A DNA stretch of 64,000 nt from Leifsonia sp. 466MF (GTDB lineage Bacteria; Actinomycetota; Actinomycetes; Actinomycetales; Microbacteriaceae), in the NCBI RefSeq assembly GCF_900100265.1, contig NZ_LT629696.1, positions 1,984,001 through 2,048,000 on the forward strand, in the 5' to 3' direction. This document shows, piece after piece, positions 46,060 to 55,244 of this stretch (the stretch's first letter is position 1; each line of letters starts with the position of its first letter). The notes beneath the pieces were generated by a model. That model saw only the letters and a list, made by a program, of their open reading frames with translations, was not told where the DNA came from and made no database searches. Both the position numbers and the translations under genes were made by a program.

Positions 46060-46121
46060 GAGATTTGCGCCAAATCTCGGTTATCGCCGCCGCATAACGA
46101 CGATTTGCGCCAAATCTCGGT
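46060..46121. repeat. Compound dyad and direct repeat before mnmA
   Basis: GATTTGCGCCAAATCTCGGT is present twice exactly (46062-46081 and 46102-46121), 40 bp apart. Each contains a short hairpin (GATTTG-CGC-CAAATC); the first copy has the longer stem GAGATTTG/CAAATCTC. Between them GTTAT and ATAAC (46080-46098) form a third dyad. It is 24 bp beyond the cysteine desulfurase stop and upstream of mnmA. Confidence 0.85.
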
Positions 46122-46145
46122 CCACACGGACGAGGACGGCGGACG

Positions 46146-47327
46146 CTAGCGGCCGAGGCGCGGCGCCCGCTCCGCGAGTCCCGCGCGCGATGCCTGCGCG
46201 TACGCGCCCGGGAGGGCCGCGAGCAGCGCATCCACGTCGGCGTCCGTCGACCCGCGCCCCAGCGTGAACCGCAGGGCGCTGCGCGCCTCCGTCTCGTCGC
46301 GTCCCATCGCGAGCAGCACGTGCGACGGCTCCGGGATGCCCGCCTGGCACGCCGAACCGGTCGACACGGACACACCCGCCAGATCGAGCAGGAACAGCAG
46401 CGAGTCGCCCTGCGCCCCGGGGAAGGTGAAGTGCGCATTCGAGGTGACCCGCTCCCCCGACACCGGATCCGGCCCGCTGAGCACCGCCTCCGGCACCGCC
46501 GCGCGCACACCCGTGATCAGACGGTCGCGCAGCGCGGAGAGCCGCGCCGTCTCCGCCTCGCGCTCTGCCTCCGCCAGCCGGGCGGCGGTTGCGAACGACA
46601 CGGCCGCGGCGACGTCCTGCGTCCCGCTGCGCACCTGCCGCTGCTGACCTCCTCCGTGGATCAGGGGGACGACGGTGGATGCGCGGCTCAGCACGAGCGC
46701 CCCGATCCCCACCGGTCCGCCGATCTTGTGCGCCGAGACGCTGAGCGCATCCACGCCCAGCCCGGCGAAGTCGATGGCCAGGTGCCCGTACGCGGCCACC
46801 GCATCCACATGCACCGGGACGCCCGCCGACCGCGCGGCCGCTGCGAGCGCCGAGACGGGCTGGATGGTGCCGACCTCGTTGTTGACCGCGAGGAAGGTCA
46901 GCAGAGCCGCGTCGTCTCCCGCGATCCGCTCCGGCACGAGGATGCGGCCGTCACCGTCGAGGGGCAGCCACGAGATCTGGGCTCCCTCGGCGCGCTCCAG
47001 CCACTCGACGGTGTCGACCGTGGCGTGGTGCTCCCCTCCGGGGACCAGGATGCGCGGCCGGCGCGCCCCGTCGTTGCGTGCCCAGAACATGCCCTTGATC
47101 GCGAGGTTGATCGCCTCCGTGCCGCCGGAGGTGAACACCACCTCGATCGGGTCGGCGCCGAGGGTGGCAGCGACGGTCTCGCGGGCCTCCTCCAGCATCC
47201 GCCTGGCCTGCTGCCCCTGACTGTGGATGCTCGACGGGTTGCCGACGACGCCCATGGCCTCGGTGTAGGCGGCGATCGCCTCCGGGCGCATCGGCGTGGT
47301 GGCGGCGTGGTCGAGGTAGACCGGCAC
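46146..47327 (-). CDS. Cysteine desulfurase, IscS/NifS type
   Basis: A 393-residue PLP enzyme. AHKIGGPVGIG contains the PLP Lys, FTSGGTEAINLAIKG the cofactor phosphate loop, and STGSACQAG the catalytic Cys loop. It releases sulfur from cysteine for MnmA and other thio-modifications or Fe-S assembly; adjacency to mnmA favours tRNA thiolation. The GTG at 47327 follows GGAGGGCACC. A compound repeat lies beyond its stop. Confidence 0.93.
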   Translation of the reverse strand: MPVYLDHAATTPMRPEAIAAYTEAMGVVGNPSSIHSQGQQARRMLEEARETVAATLGADPIEVVFTSGGTEAINLAIKGMFWARNDGARRPRILVPGGEHHATVDTVEWLERAEGAQISWLPLDGDGRILVPERIAGDDAALLTFLAVNNEVGTIQPVSALAAAARSAGVPVHVDAVAAYGHLAIDFAGLGVDALSVSAHKIGGPVGIGALVLSRASTVVPLIHGGGQQRQVRSGTQDVAAAVSFATAARLAEAEREAETARLSALRDRLITGVRAAVPEAVLSGPDPVSGERVTSNAHFTFPGAQGDSLLFLLDLAGVSVSTGSACQAGIPEPSHVLLAMGRDETEARSALRFTLGRGSTDADVDALLAALPGAYAQASRAGLAERAPRLGR

Positions 47328-47372
47328 GGTGCCCTCCGAAGTATCCAGGCGTGTGTCACTACTCTAGATCGC

Positions 47373-49451
47373 ATGACCTCGACCGATCCCCTGCGCAACC
47401 TGGGTGTCCGTGTCGGGCCGCACGGGGGTGAGCTGAGGGTCTTCTCGGCCAACGCGGATGCCATGGAGCTGTGCCTGTTCGACCAGCACGACCCGGATTG
47501 GCTGGTCAAGACCGTGCCGATGACCCGGGATGCGAACAACGTCTGGGTGGGCCGCTCGCGCTCGCTCACCGTCGGCAGCCGGTACGCCGTCCGCGTTTCC
47601 GGCCCACAGGCGCCCGGCAACCTGTTCGACCCCGAGGCCCTGCTCATCGACCCGTACGCGCGCGGCCTCCTGCACGTGAGCTCGGACGGCTGGCGTTCCG
47701 TCGTCGTGGCCGACGGCTTCGACTGGGGCGATGCACGCAAGCCCGGCACCCCCCTCGACCACACGGTCATCTACGAGGCGCATGTGAAGGGCATCAGCCG
47801 GCTGAACCCGTCGGTTCCCGAGGAGCTGCGCGGCAGCTACGCCGGGCTCGCGCACGAGTCGACCATTGCCTACCTGAAGGATCTGGGCGTCACCGCGGTC
47901 GAGCTCCTGCCGGTTCAGGCCTTCGTGTCGGAGCAGCGCCTGCAGCAGGAGGGCCTCACCAACTACTGGGGCTACAACACTCTGAACTTCTTCACGCCGC
48001 ACGGCCCGTACGCGTCGCGCGCGGCGCAGGCAGCCGGCCCGGAGGCCGTCCTCGCCGAGTTCAAGGGCATGGTCAAGCTGCTGCACCTGGCCGGCATCGA
48101 GGTGATCCTCGACGTGGTCTACAACCACACGGCCGAAGAGGGCATGGGCGGTCCGCGGACCAGCTTCCGCGGCATCGACAACGCGACCTACTACCGGCAC
48201 GACGAGACCGGCGCGTACATCGACGTGACGGGATGCGGCAACACGGTCGACTTCGGCAATCCGGTCCCGCAGCGGCTGGTGCTCGACTCGCTCCGCTACT
48301 GGGCGAACGAGATGCAGATCGACGGCTTCCGGTTCGACCTGGCGGCGACCCTCGGGCGCGGCACGGACGCGTCGTTCCATCGCGACCATCCACTGCTCCT
48401 CGCCGCGGCCGCCGATCCGGCACTCCAGGGGGTCAAGCTGATCGCCGAGCCGTGGGATGTGGGGCTCGGCGGATGGCAGACCGGCAACTTCCCCGGGCCG
48501 TCCGACGGACACGCCGGCTGGTCCGAGTGGAACGACCGCTACCGCGACCGCGTTCGCAACTTCTGGCTCGCCGACATCGCCGAGGCCCGCCGCAACGGGC
48601 AGGCGCCGGTCGGCATCGGCGGGTTCGCCACCCGGTTGGCCGGCTCCTCCAACACCTTCTCGCCCGAGCGCGGACCGCTCGCCTCGGTGAACTTCGTCAC
48701 CGCGCACGACGGCTTCACCATGGCCGACCTCACCGCCTACGACGTCAAGCACAACCTCGGCAACGGTGAGAACAACCGCGACGGAACCGACAACAACCGG
48801 TCGTTCAACCACGGCGTGGAGGGCCCGACGACGGATGAGGCCATCCTGCTCATGCGCGGCAAGGCGATCAGGAACCTGCTGGGCACGCTGCTGCTCTCCG
48901 CCGGCGTCCCGATGATCACCGCGGGCGACGAGTACGGACGCAGTCAGCGCGGCAACAACAACGCGTACTGCCAGGACAGCGAGCTCACCTGGCTGAGCTG
49001 GCTGCGCACACGCGAGCAGCGGGAGCTGTACGACACCACGAAGCGGCTGCTGCAGCTGCGGCGCGAGAACCCGGCGCTCCGCCCGAGCCGGTACGCCGTC
49101 GACGGCCAGACGACGCCCAACGCCAGCCACATGGACTGGTACGACGCGACGGGTCAGCGCATGGACGACGAGGACTGGAACTCCCCCGAGAACCGAACGC
49201 TGCAGTACCTCGCGGCGTCGACGCCCGACAAGGAGGAGTTCAACCGCATCCTGCTCATCGTGCACGGTGTGGAGGACGACGTGGAGGTGTCGCTCCCTGC
49301 GGCTCCCGGCGTCACCTCGTACCAACTGCTGTGGGACTCGGCGACCGAGGTCCCGATCCCCGAGGACGCGACCGAGTTCGCCCCCGGCGACACGCGACTC
49401 GTCGGAGGCACGTCGATGCAGCTGTACCGGGCGAACGGACCGCGCGTCTGA
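47373..49451 (+). CDS. glgX: Glycogen debranching enzyme GlgX
   Basis: A 692-residue GH13 isoamylase-type enzyme that hydrolyses alpha-1,6 branches left by phosphorylase. N-terminal carbohydrate-binding module (residues ~5-100); the catalytic regions are VVYNHTAEEG, GFRFDLAATLG (nucleophile Asp), IAEPWDVG (general acid Glu) and FVTAHDGFTM (Asp). GH13 conserved regions are all present. The start is ATG 47373 with TACTCT (47360-47365) 7 nt upstream, so it is leaderless. The next gene overlaps it by 1 nt (TGATG). Confidence 0.96.
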   Translation: MTSTDPLRNLGVRVGPHGGELRVFSANADAMELCLFDQHDPDWLVKTVPMTRDANNVWVGRSRSLTVGSRYAVRVSGPQAPGNLFDPEALLIDPYARGLLHVSSDGWRSVVVADGFDWGDARKPGTPLDHTVIYEAHVKGISRLNPSVPEELRGSYAGLAHESTIAYLKDLGVTAVELLPVQAFVSEQRLQQEGLTNYWGYNTLNFFTPHGPYASRAAQAAGPEAVLAEFKGMVKLLHLAGIEVILDVVYNHTAEEGMGGPRTSFRGIDNATYYRHDETGAYIDVTGCGNTVDFGNPVPQRLVLDSLRYWANEMQIDGFRFDLAATLGRGTDASFHRDHPLLLAAAADPALQGVKLIAEPWDVGLGGWQTGNFPGPSDGHAGWSEWNDRYRDRVRNFWLADIAEARRNGQAPVGIGGFATRLAGSSNTFSPERGPLASVNFVTAHDGFTMADLTAYDVKHNLGNGENNRDGTDNNRSFNHGVEGPTTDEAILLMRGKAIRNLLGTLLLSAGVPMITAGDEYGRSQRGNNNAYCQDSELTWLSWLRTREQRELYDTTKRLLQLRRENPALRPSRYAVDGQTTPNASHMDWYDATGQRMDDEDWNSPENRTLQYLAASTPDKEEFNRILLIVHGVEDDVEVSLPAAPGVTSYQLLWDSATEVPIPEDATEFAPGDTRLVGGTSMQLYRANGPRV

Positions 49452-49939
49452 TGGCCCGGCAGAAGGCGCCGGCGGGGACTCCGGCGACTGTTGCGCTGAC
49501 CGCTGCGGGCATCCCCTTCACCGCGCATCCGTACGAGCACGACCCGGCCGCGCCGTCGTTCGGACTGGAGGCGGCGGAAGCACTGGGCGTCGAGCCGGAC
49601 CGCGTGTTCAAGACGCTGCTGGCCGACACGGACCTCGGACTCGTCGTCGGCGTCGTCCCGGTCACCGGGATGCTCGACCTCAAGGCGCTCGCGGCCGCGG
49701 TCGGCGCCAAGCGGGCGACCATGGCCGACCCGGCGGTCGCTGAGCGCCGCACCGGATACGTGGTCGGCGGGATCAGCCCGATCGGTCAGAAGACGCGCCA
49801 CAGCACGGTGGTGGACGAGACGGCGCAGCTGTTCGACACCGTCTTCGTCTCCGGTGGCAAGCGCGGCTTCGATGTGGAGCTCTCCCCCGACGACCTGCTG
49901 CGCGCGACCGACGGAACCTTCGGGGCGATCGCGAAATGA
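49451..49939 (+). CDS. ybaK: Cys-tRNA(Pro)/Cys-tRNA(Cys) deacylase YbaK
   Basis: A 162-residue YbaK deacylase that removes Cys mischarged to tRNA(Pro). The family residues are GIPFTAHPYEHDP, VFKTLLADTD (catalytic Lys), VVPVTGMLDLKALA, and GYVVGGISPIGQKTRHSTV (the G-x-S-P-x-G-Q motif). Start ATG 49451 overlaps the glgX stop, and the GNAT start overlaps its stop (ATGA), so three unrelated functions share one transcript. Confidence 0.93.
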   Translation: MARQKAPAGTPATVALTAAGIPFTAHPYEHDPAAPSFGLEAAEALGVEPDRVFKTLLADTDLGLVVGVVPVTGMLDLKALAAAVGAKRATMADPAVAERRTGYVVGGISPIGQKTRHSTVVDETAQLFDTVFVSGGKRGFDVELSPDDLLRATDGTFGAIAK

Positions 49940-50421
49940 CCGCGGTGACGGTGCGACGGGCGACCGTCGACGACGCGCGTGGCATCGCCGAGGTGCACGT
50001 CACGGCGTGGCGCGAGGCGTACGCCGGACGGATGCCTGCCGACTTCCTCGCCTCCCTCGATGTCGATCGCCGCGCCGCCGGCTGGACCCGCATCCTGGAG
50101 CGCGGCGAGACCGACGCCTTCGTCGCGGAGCGCGACGGCACGATCGTCGGCTGGGCGACCGCAGGTCGAGGACGCGACGACGACGCGCCGCGCGACCGCG
50201 AGCTGGAGGGCATCTATCTGCTCGCGAGCGCCTACGGCTCGGGGGCTGGCCAGCAGCTGCTCGACGCCGCGGTCGGCGACGCACCCGCATACCTCTGGGT
50301 CATGGACGGCAACGGCCGGGCCGAGGCCTTCTACCGCCGCAACGGCTTCACCCGCGACGGCGCGACCATGACGCATCCCGCCGGCGACGCCACCATCCTC
50401 GCCGTCCGCATGACGCGCTGA
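49936..50421 (+). CDS. GNAT-family N-acetyltransferase
   Basis: A 161-residue acetyltransferase. EVHVTAWREAYAGRMPADFL is a common N-terminal GNAT element, and LEGIYLLASAYGSGAGQQLL is motif A (acetyl-CoA binding), followed by AEAFYRRNGF (motif B). Start ATG 49936 overlaps the ybaK stop by 4 nt. It converges on glgP across the compound hairpin at 50447-50504. Confidence 0.9.
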   Translation: MTAVTVRRATVDDARGIAEVHVTAWREAYAGRMPADFLASLDVDRRAAGWTRILERGETDAFVAERDGTIVGWATAGRGRDDDAPRDRELEGIYLLASAYGSGAGQQLLDAAVGDAPAYLWVMDGNGRAEAFYRRNGFTRDGATMTHPAGDATILAVRMTR

Positions 50422-50446
50422 GGTCTTCCAGCCGTCGCCCCGCCAT

Positions 50447-50504
50447 CAGCTCCTGAGTTTTTCGCCCCGACACGCCGTTCGGGGGCCGAAAAACTCAGGA
50501 GCTG
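50447..50504. terminator. Compound bidirectional terminator hairpin
   Basis: CAGCTCCTGAGTTTTTCG (50447-50464) and its exact complement (50487-50504) form an 18-bp stem, continued inside by CCCCGA/TCGGGG around an 8-nt loop. U-rich (GTTTTT) and A-rich arms allow termination on both strands. It separates the convergent GNAT gene and glgP; glgP stops 10 nt beyond it. Confidence 0.85.
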
Positions 50505-50514
50505 TTGGCTTGGG

Positions 50515-53088
50515 TCAGGAGGCGGTGGTCACGAGGCCGAGCTCGGCGGGGGTGAGCAGCAGGTCGTGCACCGGCACCACGCGGACCGTGTAGCCGAAGG
50601 ATCCCGCCCAGCCCAGGCGGACCGTGCCGACGAACTCGTGCGCGACCGACGCGTCGTGCGTGCCCGGCACGCCGTTGTCGACCGTCAGCGCCTGCCGGTG
50701 CACGTCGGTGAGCTCGTCGCCCTCCTGGCTGCGGCCGTAGACGACCTGCACCTCGACGTCGTCCGGCGAGAGCCCGTTCAGCTGGACCAGGGCGCGCACG
50801 TGCAGCTCGTCGCCGACCTGCGGCACCGCATCCACTCCGCCCGCGTCCACGTGCGTCACCGCGACGCCGGGCCACGCGGCCTCGACCCGCTGCTTCCAGG
50901 CGGCGAGCGACCGCGCCTCGGCGTAGTCGTTCTCGCTCAGCCGGTTCTCGTAGTTCGAGGCCGGGAGATAGAGCCGCTCGACGTACTCGCGCACCATGCG
51001 CTCGGCCGAGAGCGGCGACGAGAGCGTGGCCAGCGTGTGGCGGATGCGCGAGACCCACGCGGTCGGGACCCCGTCGCCGTCGCGCTCGTAGAAGCGCGGC
51101 GCGATCTGGTGCTCGATCAGGTCGTACATCGCCTCGGCCTCGAGCGCGTCGCGCTCGGCGCCGTCTCCGGCCGCATCCGCGGACGGGATGGCCCAGCCGT
51201 TCTCGCCGTCGTAGAACTCGTTCCACCAGCCGTCGAGGATCGACAGGTTGAGCGCGCCGTTGAGGGCCGCCTTCATGCCGGACGTCCCGCACGCCTCCAG
51301 CGGTCGCAGCGGGTTGTTCAGCCAGACGTCGGTTCCGGGATAGAGCAGCTGCGCCATCCCGATGTCGTAGTCGGGCAGGAACACCATGCGCTGGCGGATG
51401 TCCGCCTCCGACGCGAACTGCACGAGCTTCTGGATGAGGCGCTTGCCTTCGTCGTCGGCGGGATGCGACTTGCCGGCGATCACGAACTGCACGGGCCGCT
51501 CGGGGTCGGTCAGGATGCGGCGCAGCCGGTCCGGGTCGTGCAGCATCAGGGTGAGCCGCTTGTACGTCGGGACGCGCCGTGCGAAGCCGATGGTGAGGAC
51601 GTTCGGGTCGAGCAGGTCGCTCATCCACGCCGGCGCGATGCCGCCCGGGTTCTGGTCCTCCCACGCCGCCATGAGGCGGCGCCGCGCGTCCTGCACCAGC
51701 TGTTCGCGCATCCGGGTCCGGACGCCCCACAGGTCGGCGTCGCCCACGGCCGACGCGTTGCCCCAGTCGGCGTGCGTCGTGTCCTCGGTGCCCAGGCGCT
51801 CCAGCGCGAGGGCGCGCAGCATCGGGTCGGTCCAGGTGGGCGCGTGGACGCCATTGGTTACCGAGTCGATCGGCACCTCCTGCGGGTCGAATCCCGGGTA
51901 GAGGCCGTTGAACATGTGACGGGAGACGTCGCCGTGGAGTTTGGAGACGCCGTTCGCGTGCTGGCCGAGGCGCAGGCCCATGACCGCCATGTTGAACACG
52001 TCGGGCGAGCCGCCCGGGTAGTCCTCCGCGCCGAGCGGCAGCACCTGGTCGGCGCTCACGCCCGGGAGGAGGGACGTGGAGAAGTACCGCTGGACCAGCG
52101 CCCTGTCGAACCGGTCGATGCCGGCGGGTACGGGCGTGTGCGTCGTGAACACCGTCCCGGCGCGCACGACCTGCAGCGCCTGGTCGAAGGTGAGCCCCTC
52201 GCCGATCAGGTCGGAGATGCGCTCCAGTCCGAGGAAGCCGGCGTGCCCCTCGTTGGTGTGGAACACCTCCGCCTCGGGTGCGCCGGTCAGCTCCGTCCAC
52301 GCCTTCACGGCGCGGACGCCGCCGATGCCGAGCAGGAGCTCCTGCAGGAGGCGGTGCTCACCGCCGCCGCCGTACAGGCGGTCGGTGACCGAGCGCAGGC
52401 GCTCCTCGTTGTCGGGGATGTCGGTGTCGAGCAGGAGCAGCTTCACCCGGCCGACCGCCGCCTGCCAGACGCGGGCGTGCAGCACGCCGTCCGGCAAGGC
52501 CAGCGAGATCTGGACGGGCGTGCCGTCGGGGTTGCGGAGGACGCTGAGCGGCAGCCCGTCCGGGTCGAGCACCGGGTAGCTCTCCAGCTGCCAGCCGTCG
52601 GGCGTGATCGCCTGCGAGAAGTACCCGGAGCGGTAGAACAGCCCGGCGGCGACGAGCGGCACGCCGAGGTCGCTGGCCGCCTTCAGGTGGTCGCCGGCGA
52701 GGATGCCGAGGCCGCCGGAGTACTGCGGCAGGGTCGCGGCGATGCCGAATTCGGGCGAGAAGTAGGCGATGGTCTGCGGCGCGGCATCCCCGAGCGACTG
52801 GTACCAGCGCGGGTCGTGGATGTACGCGCGCAGGTCGTCGCGGATGTGGTTCGCCCAGTCGACGTAGCCCTGATCGGCGGCGAGCTCGGCGAGCCGCGAC
52901 GGCTCGACGGCGCCGAGGAGGGCGATGGGATCATGCCTCACCTGCTGCCACAGCTCGGGTGAGATGCGGGCGAACAGCTCCTTGGTGGGCTCGTGCCAGG
53001 ACCAGCGGAGGTTGCCTGCGATCTCCTCCAATGCTGAGAGGTTCTCGGGGAGGACGGCGCGGACGGTGAATCTTCGGATGGCCTTCAC
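50515..53088 (-). CDS. glgP: Alpha-glucan phosphorylase
   Basis: An 857-residue GT35 phosphorylase of the actinobacterial form that shortens alpha-1,4-glucan to glucose-1-phosphate. The PLP Lys lies in EACGTSGMKAALNG, LGNMAVMGLRLGQHANGVSKLHG-type segments are visible, and NTNEGHAGF (here FHTNEGHAGF) is the phosphate-binding loop. I use GTG 53088 instead of 53097: TACAGT (53101-53096) is exactly 7 nt upstream, as in other leaderless genes here, and it gives the family start MKAIRRFTV. It is divergent from glgE. Confidence 0.92.
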   Translation of the reverse strand: MKAIRRFTVRAVLPENLSALEEIAGNLRWSWHEPTKELFARISPELWQQVRHDPIALLGAVEPSRLAELAADQGYVDWANHIRDDLRAYIHDPRWYQSLGDAAPQTIAYFSPEFGIAATLPQYSGGLGILAGDHLKAASDLGVPLVAAGLFYRSGYFSQAITPDGWQLESYPVLDPDGLPLSVLRNPDGTPVQISLALPDGVLHARVWQAAVGRVKLLLLDTDIPDNEERLRSVTDRLYGGGGEHRLLQELLLGIGGVRAVKAWTELTGAPEAEVFHTNEGHAGFLGLERISDLIGEGLTFDQALQVVRAGTVFTTHTPVPAGIDRFDRALVQRYFSTSLLPGVSADQVLPLGAEDYPGGSPDVFNMAVMGLRLGQHANGVSKLHGDVSRHMFNGLYPGFDPQEVPIDSVTNGVHAPTWTDPMLRALALERLGTEDTTHADWGNASAVGDADLWGVRTRMREQLVQDARRRLMAAWEDQNPGGIAPAWMSDLLDPNVLTIGFARRVPTYKRLTLMLHDPDRLRRILTDPERPVQFVIAGKSHPADDEGKRLIQKLVQFASEADIRQRMVFLPDYDIGMAQLLYPGTDVWLNNPLRPLEACGTSGMKAALNGALNLSILDGWWNEFYDGENGWAIPSADAAGDGAERDALEAEAMYDLIEHQIAPRFYERDGDGVPTAWVSRIRHTLATLSSPLSAERMVREYVERLYLPASNYENRLSENDYAEARSLAAWKQRVEAAWPGVAVTHVDAGGVDAVPQVGDELHVRALVQLNGLSPDDVEVQVVYGRSQEGDELTDVHRQALTVDNGVPGTHDASVAHEFVGTVRLGWAGSFGYTVRVVPVHDLLLTPAELGLVTTAS

Positions 53089-53095
53089 TCGGTCC

Positions 53096-53139
53096 ACTGT
53101 AAACGAGCCTCATGACGGGCGGGTTAATGAGTGTACGGT
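53096..53139. promoter_or_regulatory. Divergent leaderless promoters for glgP and glgE
   Basis: TACAGT on the minus strand (53101-53096) lies 7 nt before the glgP GTG at 53088, and TACGGT on the plus strand (53134-53139) lies 7 nt before the glgE GTG at 53147. The -10 boxes are 32 bp apart, so the two -35 regions must overlap, which could tie synthesis and breakdown of glucan to common control. Read by eye; transcription starts were not measured. Confidence 0.7.
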
Positions 53140-53146
53140 CGGGTGC

Positions 53147-55213
53147 GTGGTGAAGAACGCAGCGACCAGGTCATCAGCCGCCGCGACGGAGGCGGCCCCC
53201 AGCGCCCCGGAACCGGGCCCGTACGAGCCCCTGCTCGGCCGCATCCCTATTCTCGAGCTCTCCCCCCAGGTGGATGAGGGGCTCTGGGCCGCGACCGCGT
53301 TCAGCGGGGAGGTCATCCCGTTCCGCGCGACCGCGTTCCGCGAGGGGCACGACAAGATCGGGGTGGACCTCATCCTGCTCGACCCCGCTGGGCAGCAGAC
53401 CGAGCACCACATGCACCCGCTGACCGCCGGTACCGACCGGTGGGAGGTGGAGGTGCAGCTCGACCAGACCGGTCTCTGGCGCTACCGCGTTCAGGCATAC
53501 GCCGACGAGTACGCCACCTGGCACCACAACGCCGAGGTGAAGGTCCCGGCCGGGATCGACGTCGAGCTGATGCTGCGGATGGGCCACGACCTCCTGGTAA
53601 CCGCATCCAAGGACAAGCGCCGCAGCACCGCTGAGCGTCGCCACCTCTCCGAAGCGGCCAAGGTCGTCGCGGACATCAACCGGCCAGTGGATGAGCGCTT
53701 CGCCGCCGCCGTCGACGAGCGCATCCAGCAGGTCCTCACCGAGCGCCCGGTCGTCAGCCTTCCCACGCTCTCGGCCACGCGCGCCATCCAGGTGGAGCGG
53801 ACCCGTGCGGGGGTCGGCAGCTGGTACGAATTCTTCCCGCGCTCCGAGGGCGCGAAGCAGCTGCCCGACGGCTCCTGGAAGTCGGGCACCTTCCGCACCG
53901 CGGCGAAGCGCCTCCCCGAGGTCGCCGCGATGGGCTTCGATGTCGTGTACCTGCCGCCGATCCATCCCATCGGCCGCACATTCCGCAAGGGCCCCAACAA
54001 CACGCTCGACGCGGGCGAGAACGACCCCGGTTCGCCCTGGGCGATCGGCAGCGCCGAGGGCGGCCACGACGCCATCCACCCGGATCTCGGCACCGAGAAG
54101 GACTTCGTCTTCTTCCTCGGCAAGGCGAAGCAGGCCGGTCTCGAGGTGGCCCTCGACCTCGCCCTGCAGGCCTCCCCCGATCACCCCTGGGTGACCGAGC
54201 ATCCGGAGTGGTTCACGACCCTCCCCGACGGCACCATCGCGTACGCCGAGAACCCGCCGAAGAAGTACCAGGACATTTACCCCATCAACTTCGACAACGA
54301 CTACGAGGGGCTCCGGCAGGAGGTGCTGCGCATCGTGCGGCACTGGATGTCGCTCGGCGTCCGCATCTTCCGCGTCGACAACCCGCACACCAAGCCGCTT
54401 CACTTCTGGGAGTGGCTCATCCACACGGTCAACGCGACCGACCCGGATGCGGTGTTCCTCGCCGAGGCGTTCACCCGCCCTGCACTCCTCCGCACCCTGG
54501 CGAAGGCCGGATTCCAGCAGTCGTACACGTACTTCACCTGGCGCAACACGAAGGAGGAGCTCGAGGAGTTCCTCCACTCGCTGGCGCACGAGACCGCCGA
54601 CTATCTGCGGCCGAACCTGTTCGTGAACACACCGGACATCCTCACCGAGTACCTGCAGTTCGGCGGGCCAGCCGCCTTCAAGGTGCGCGCCGCAATCGCG
54701 GCCACTGCAGCGCCCAGCTGGGGCGTCTACTCCGGCTACGAGCTGTTCGAGAACGTCGCCCGGCCCGGCGCCGAGGAGTACATCGACAACGAGAAGTACG
54801 AGTACCGCCCGCGCGACTACGCCAGGGCGCAGTCGCAGGGCCGCTCGCTCGCGGGCTACCTGACCATGCTGAACCGGGCGCGCAGCGAGCACCCGGCGCT
54901 GCGGCAGCTGCGCAACCTGCACCTCCACTACAGCGAGGACGACAGCATCCTCGTCTACTCGAAGTACCTCGACGGCAAGTTCACCCGCACAGGCAAGCCG
55001 GATGCGGTGATCGTGGTCGCCAACGTCGACCCGCACTCGGTGCGCGAGACGATCGTGCACCTCGACGTGACCGCGCTCGGCCTCCCGCTCGGCTCCCAGT
55101 TCGAGGTGAAGGACCGGGTGACCGGCCAGCGCTGGACCTGGGGCGCCGACGACTACGTGCGCCTGGACGCATTCACCGAGCCCGTGCACATCCTGGCCGT
55201 CCGACCGCTCTGA
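53147..55213 (+). CDS. glgE: Alpha-1,4-glucan:maltose-1-phosphate maltosyltransferase
   Basis: A 688-residue GH13_3 enzyme that adds maltosyl units from maltose-1-phosphate to an alpha-glucan. A beta-rich N-terminal domain is followed by GH13 regions: [38 protein letters not shown] (Asp nucleophile in RVDNPH) and [10 protein letters not shown] (Glu). The N-terminal 20 residues are Ala-rich. GTG 53147 has TACGGT 7 nt upstream and no ribosome site, so it is leaderless. The next gene is glgB, 31 bp on. Confidence 0.95.
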   Translation: MVKNAATRSSAAATEAAPSAPEPGPYEPLLGRIPILELSPQVDEGLWAATAFSGEVIPFRATAFREGHDKIGVDLILLDPAGQQTEHHMHPLTAGTDRWEVEVQLDQTGLWRYRVQAYADEYATWHHNAEVKVPAGIDVELMLRMGHDLLVTASKDKRRSTAERRHLSEAAKVVADINRPVDERFAAAVDERIQQVLTERPVVSLPTLSATRAIQVERTRAGVGSWYEFFPRSEGAKQLPDGSWKSGTFRTAAKRLPEVAAMGFDVVYLPPIHPIGRTFRKGPNNTLDAGENDPGSPWAIGSAEGGHDAIHPDLGTEKDFVFFLGKAKQAGLEVALDLALQASPDHPWVTEHPEWFTTLPDGTIAYAENPPKKYQDIYPINFDNDYEGLRQEVLRIVRHWMSLGVRIFRVDNPHTKPLHFWEWLIHTVNATDPDAVFLAEAFTRPALLRTLAKAGFQQSYTYFTWRNTKEELEEFLHSLAHETADYLRPNLFVNTPDILTEYLQFGGPAAFKVRAAIAATAAPSWGVYSGYELFENVARPGAEEYIDNEKYEYRPRDYARAQSQGRSLAGYLTMLNRARSEHPALRQLRNLHLHYSEDDSILVYSKYLDGKFTRTGKPDAVIVVANVDPHSVRETIVHLDVTALGLPLGSQFEVKDRVTGQRWTWGADDYVRLDAFTEPVHILAVRPL

Positions 55214-55244
55214 CCGACCAGAAGACAACCTGAGGAGTACCGCC

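Noticed and set aside
46320..47372. A longer N-terminus of glgX from 46320
   Set aside because: It is the antisense of the cysteine desulfurase, and the GlgX family starts at ATG 47373 after a leaderless -10.
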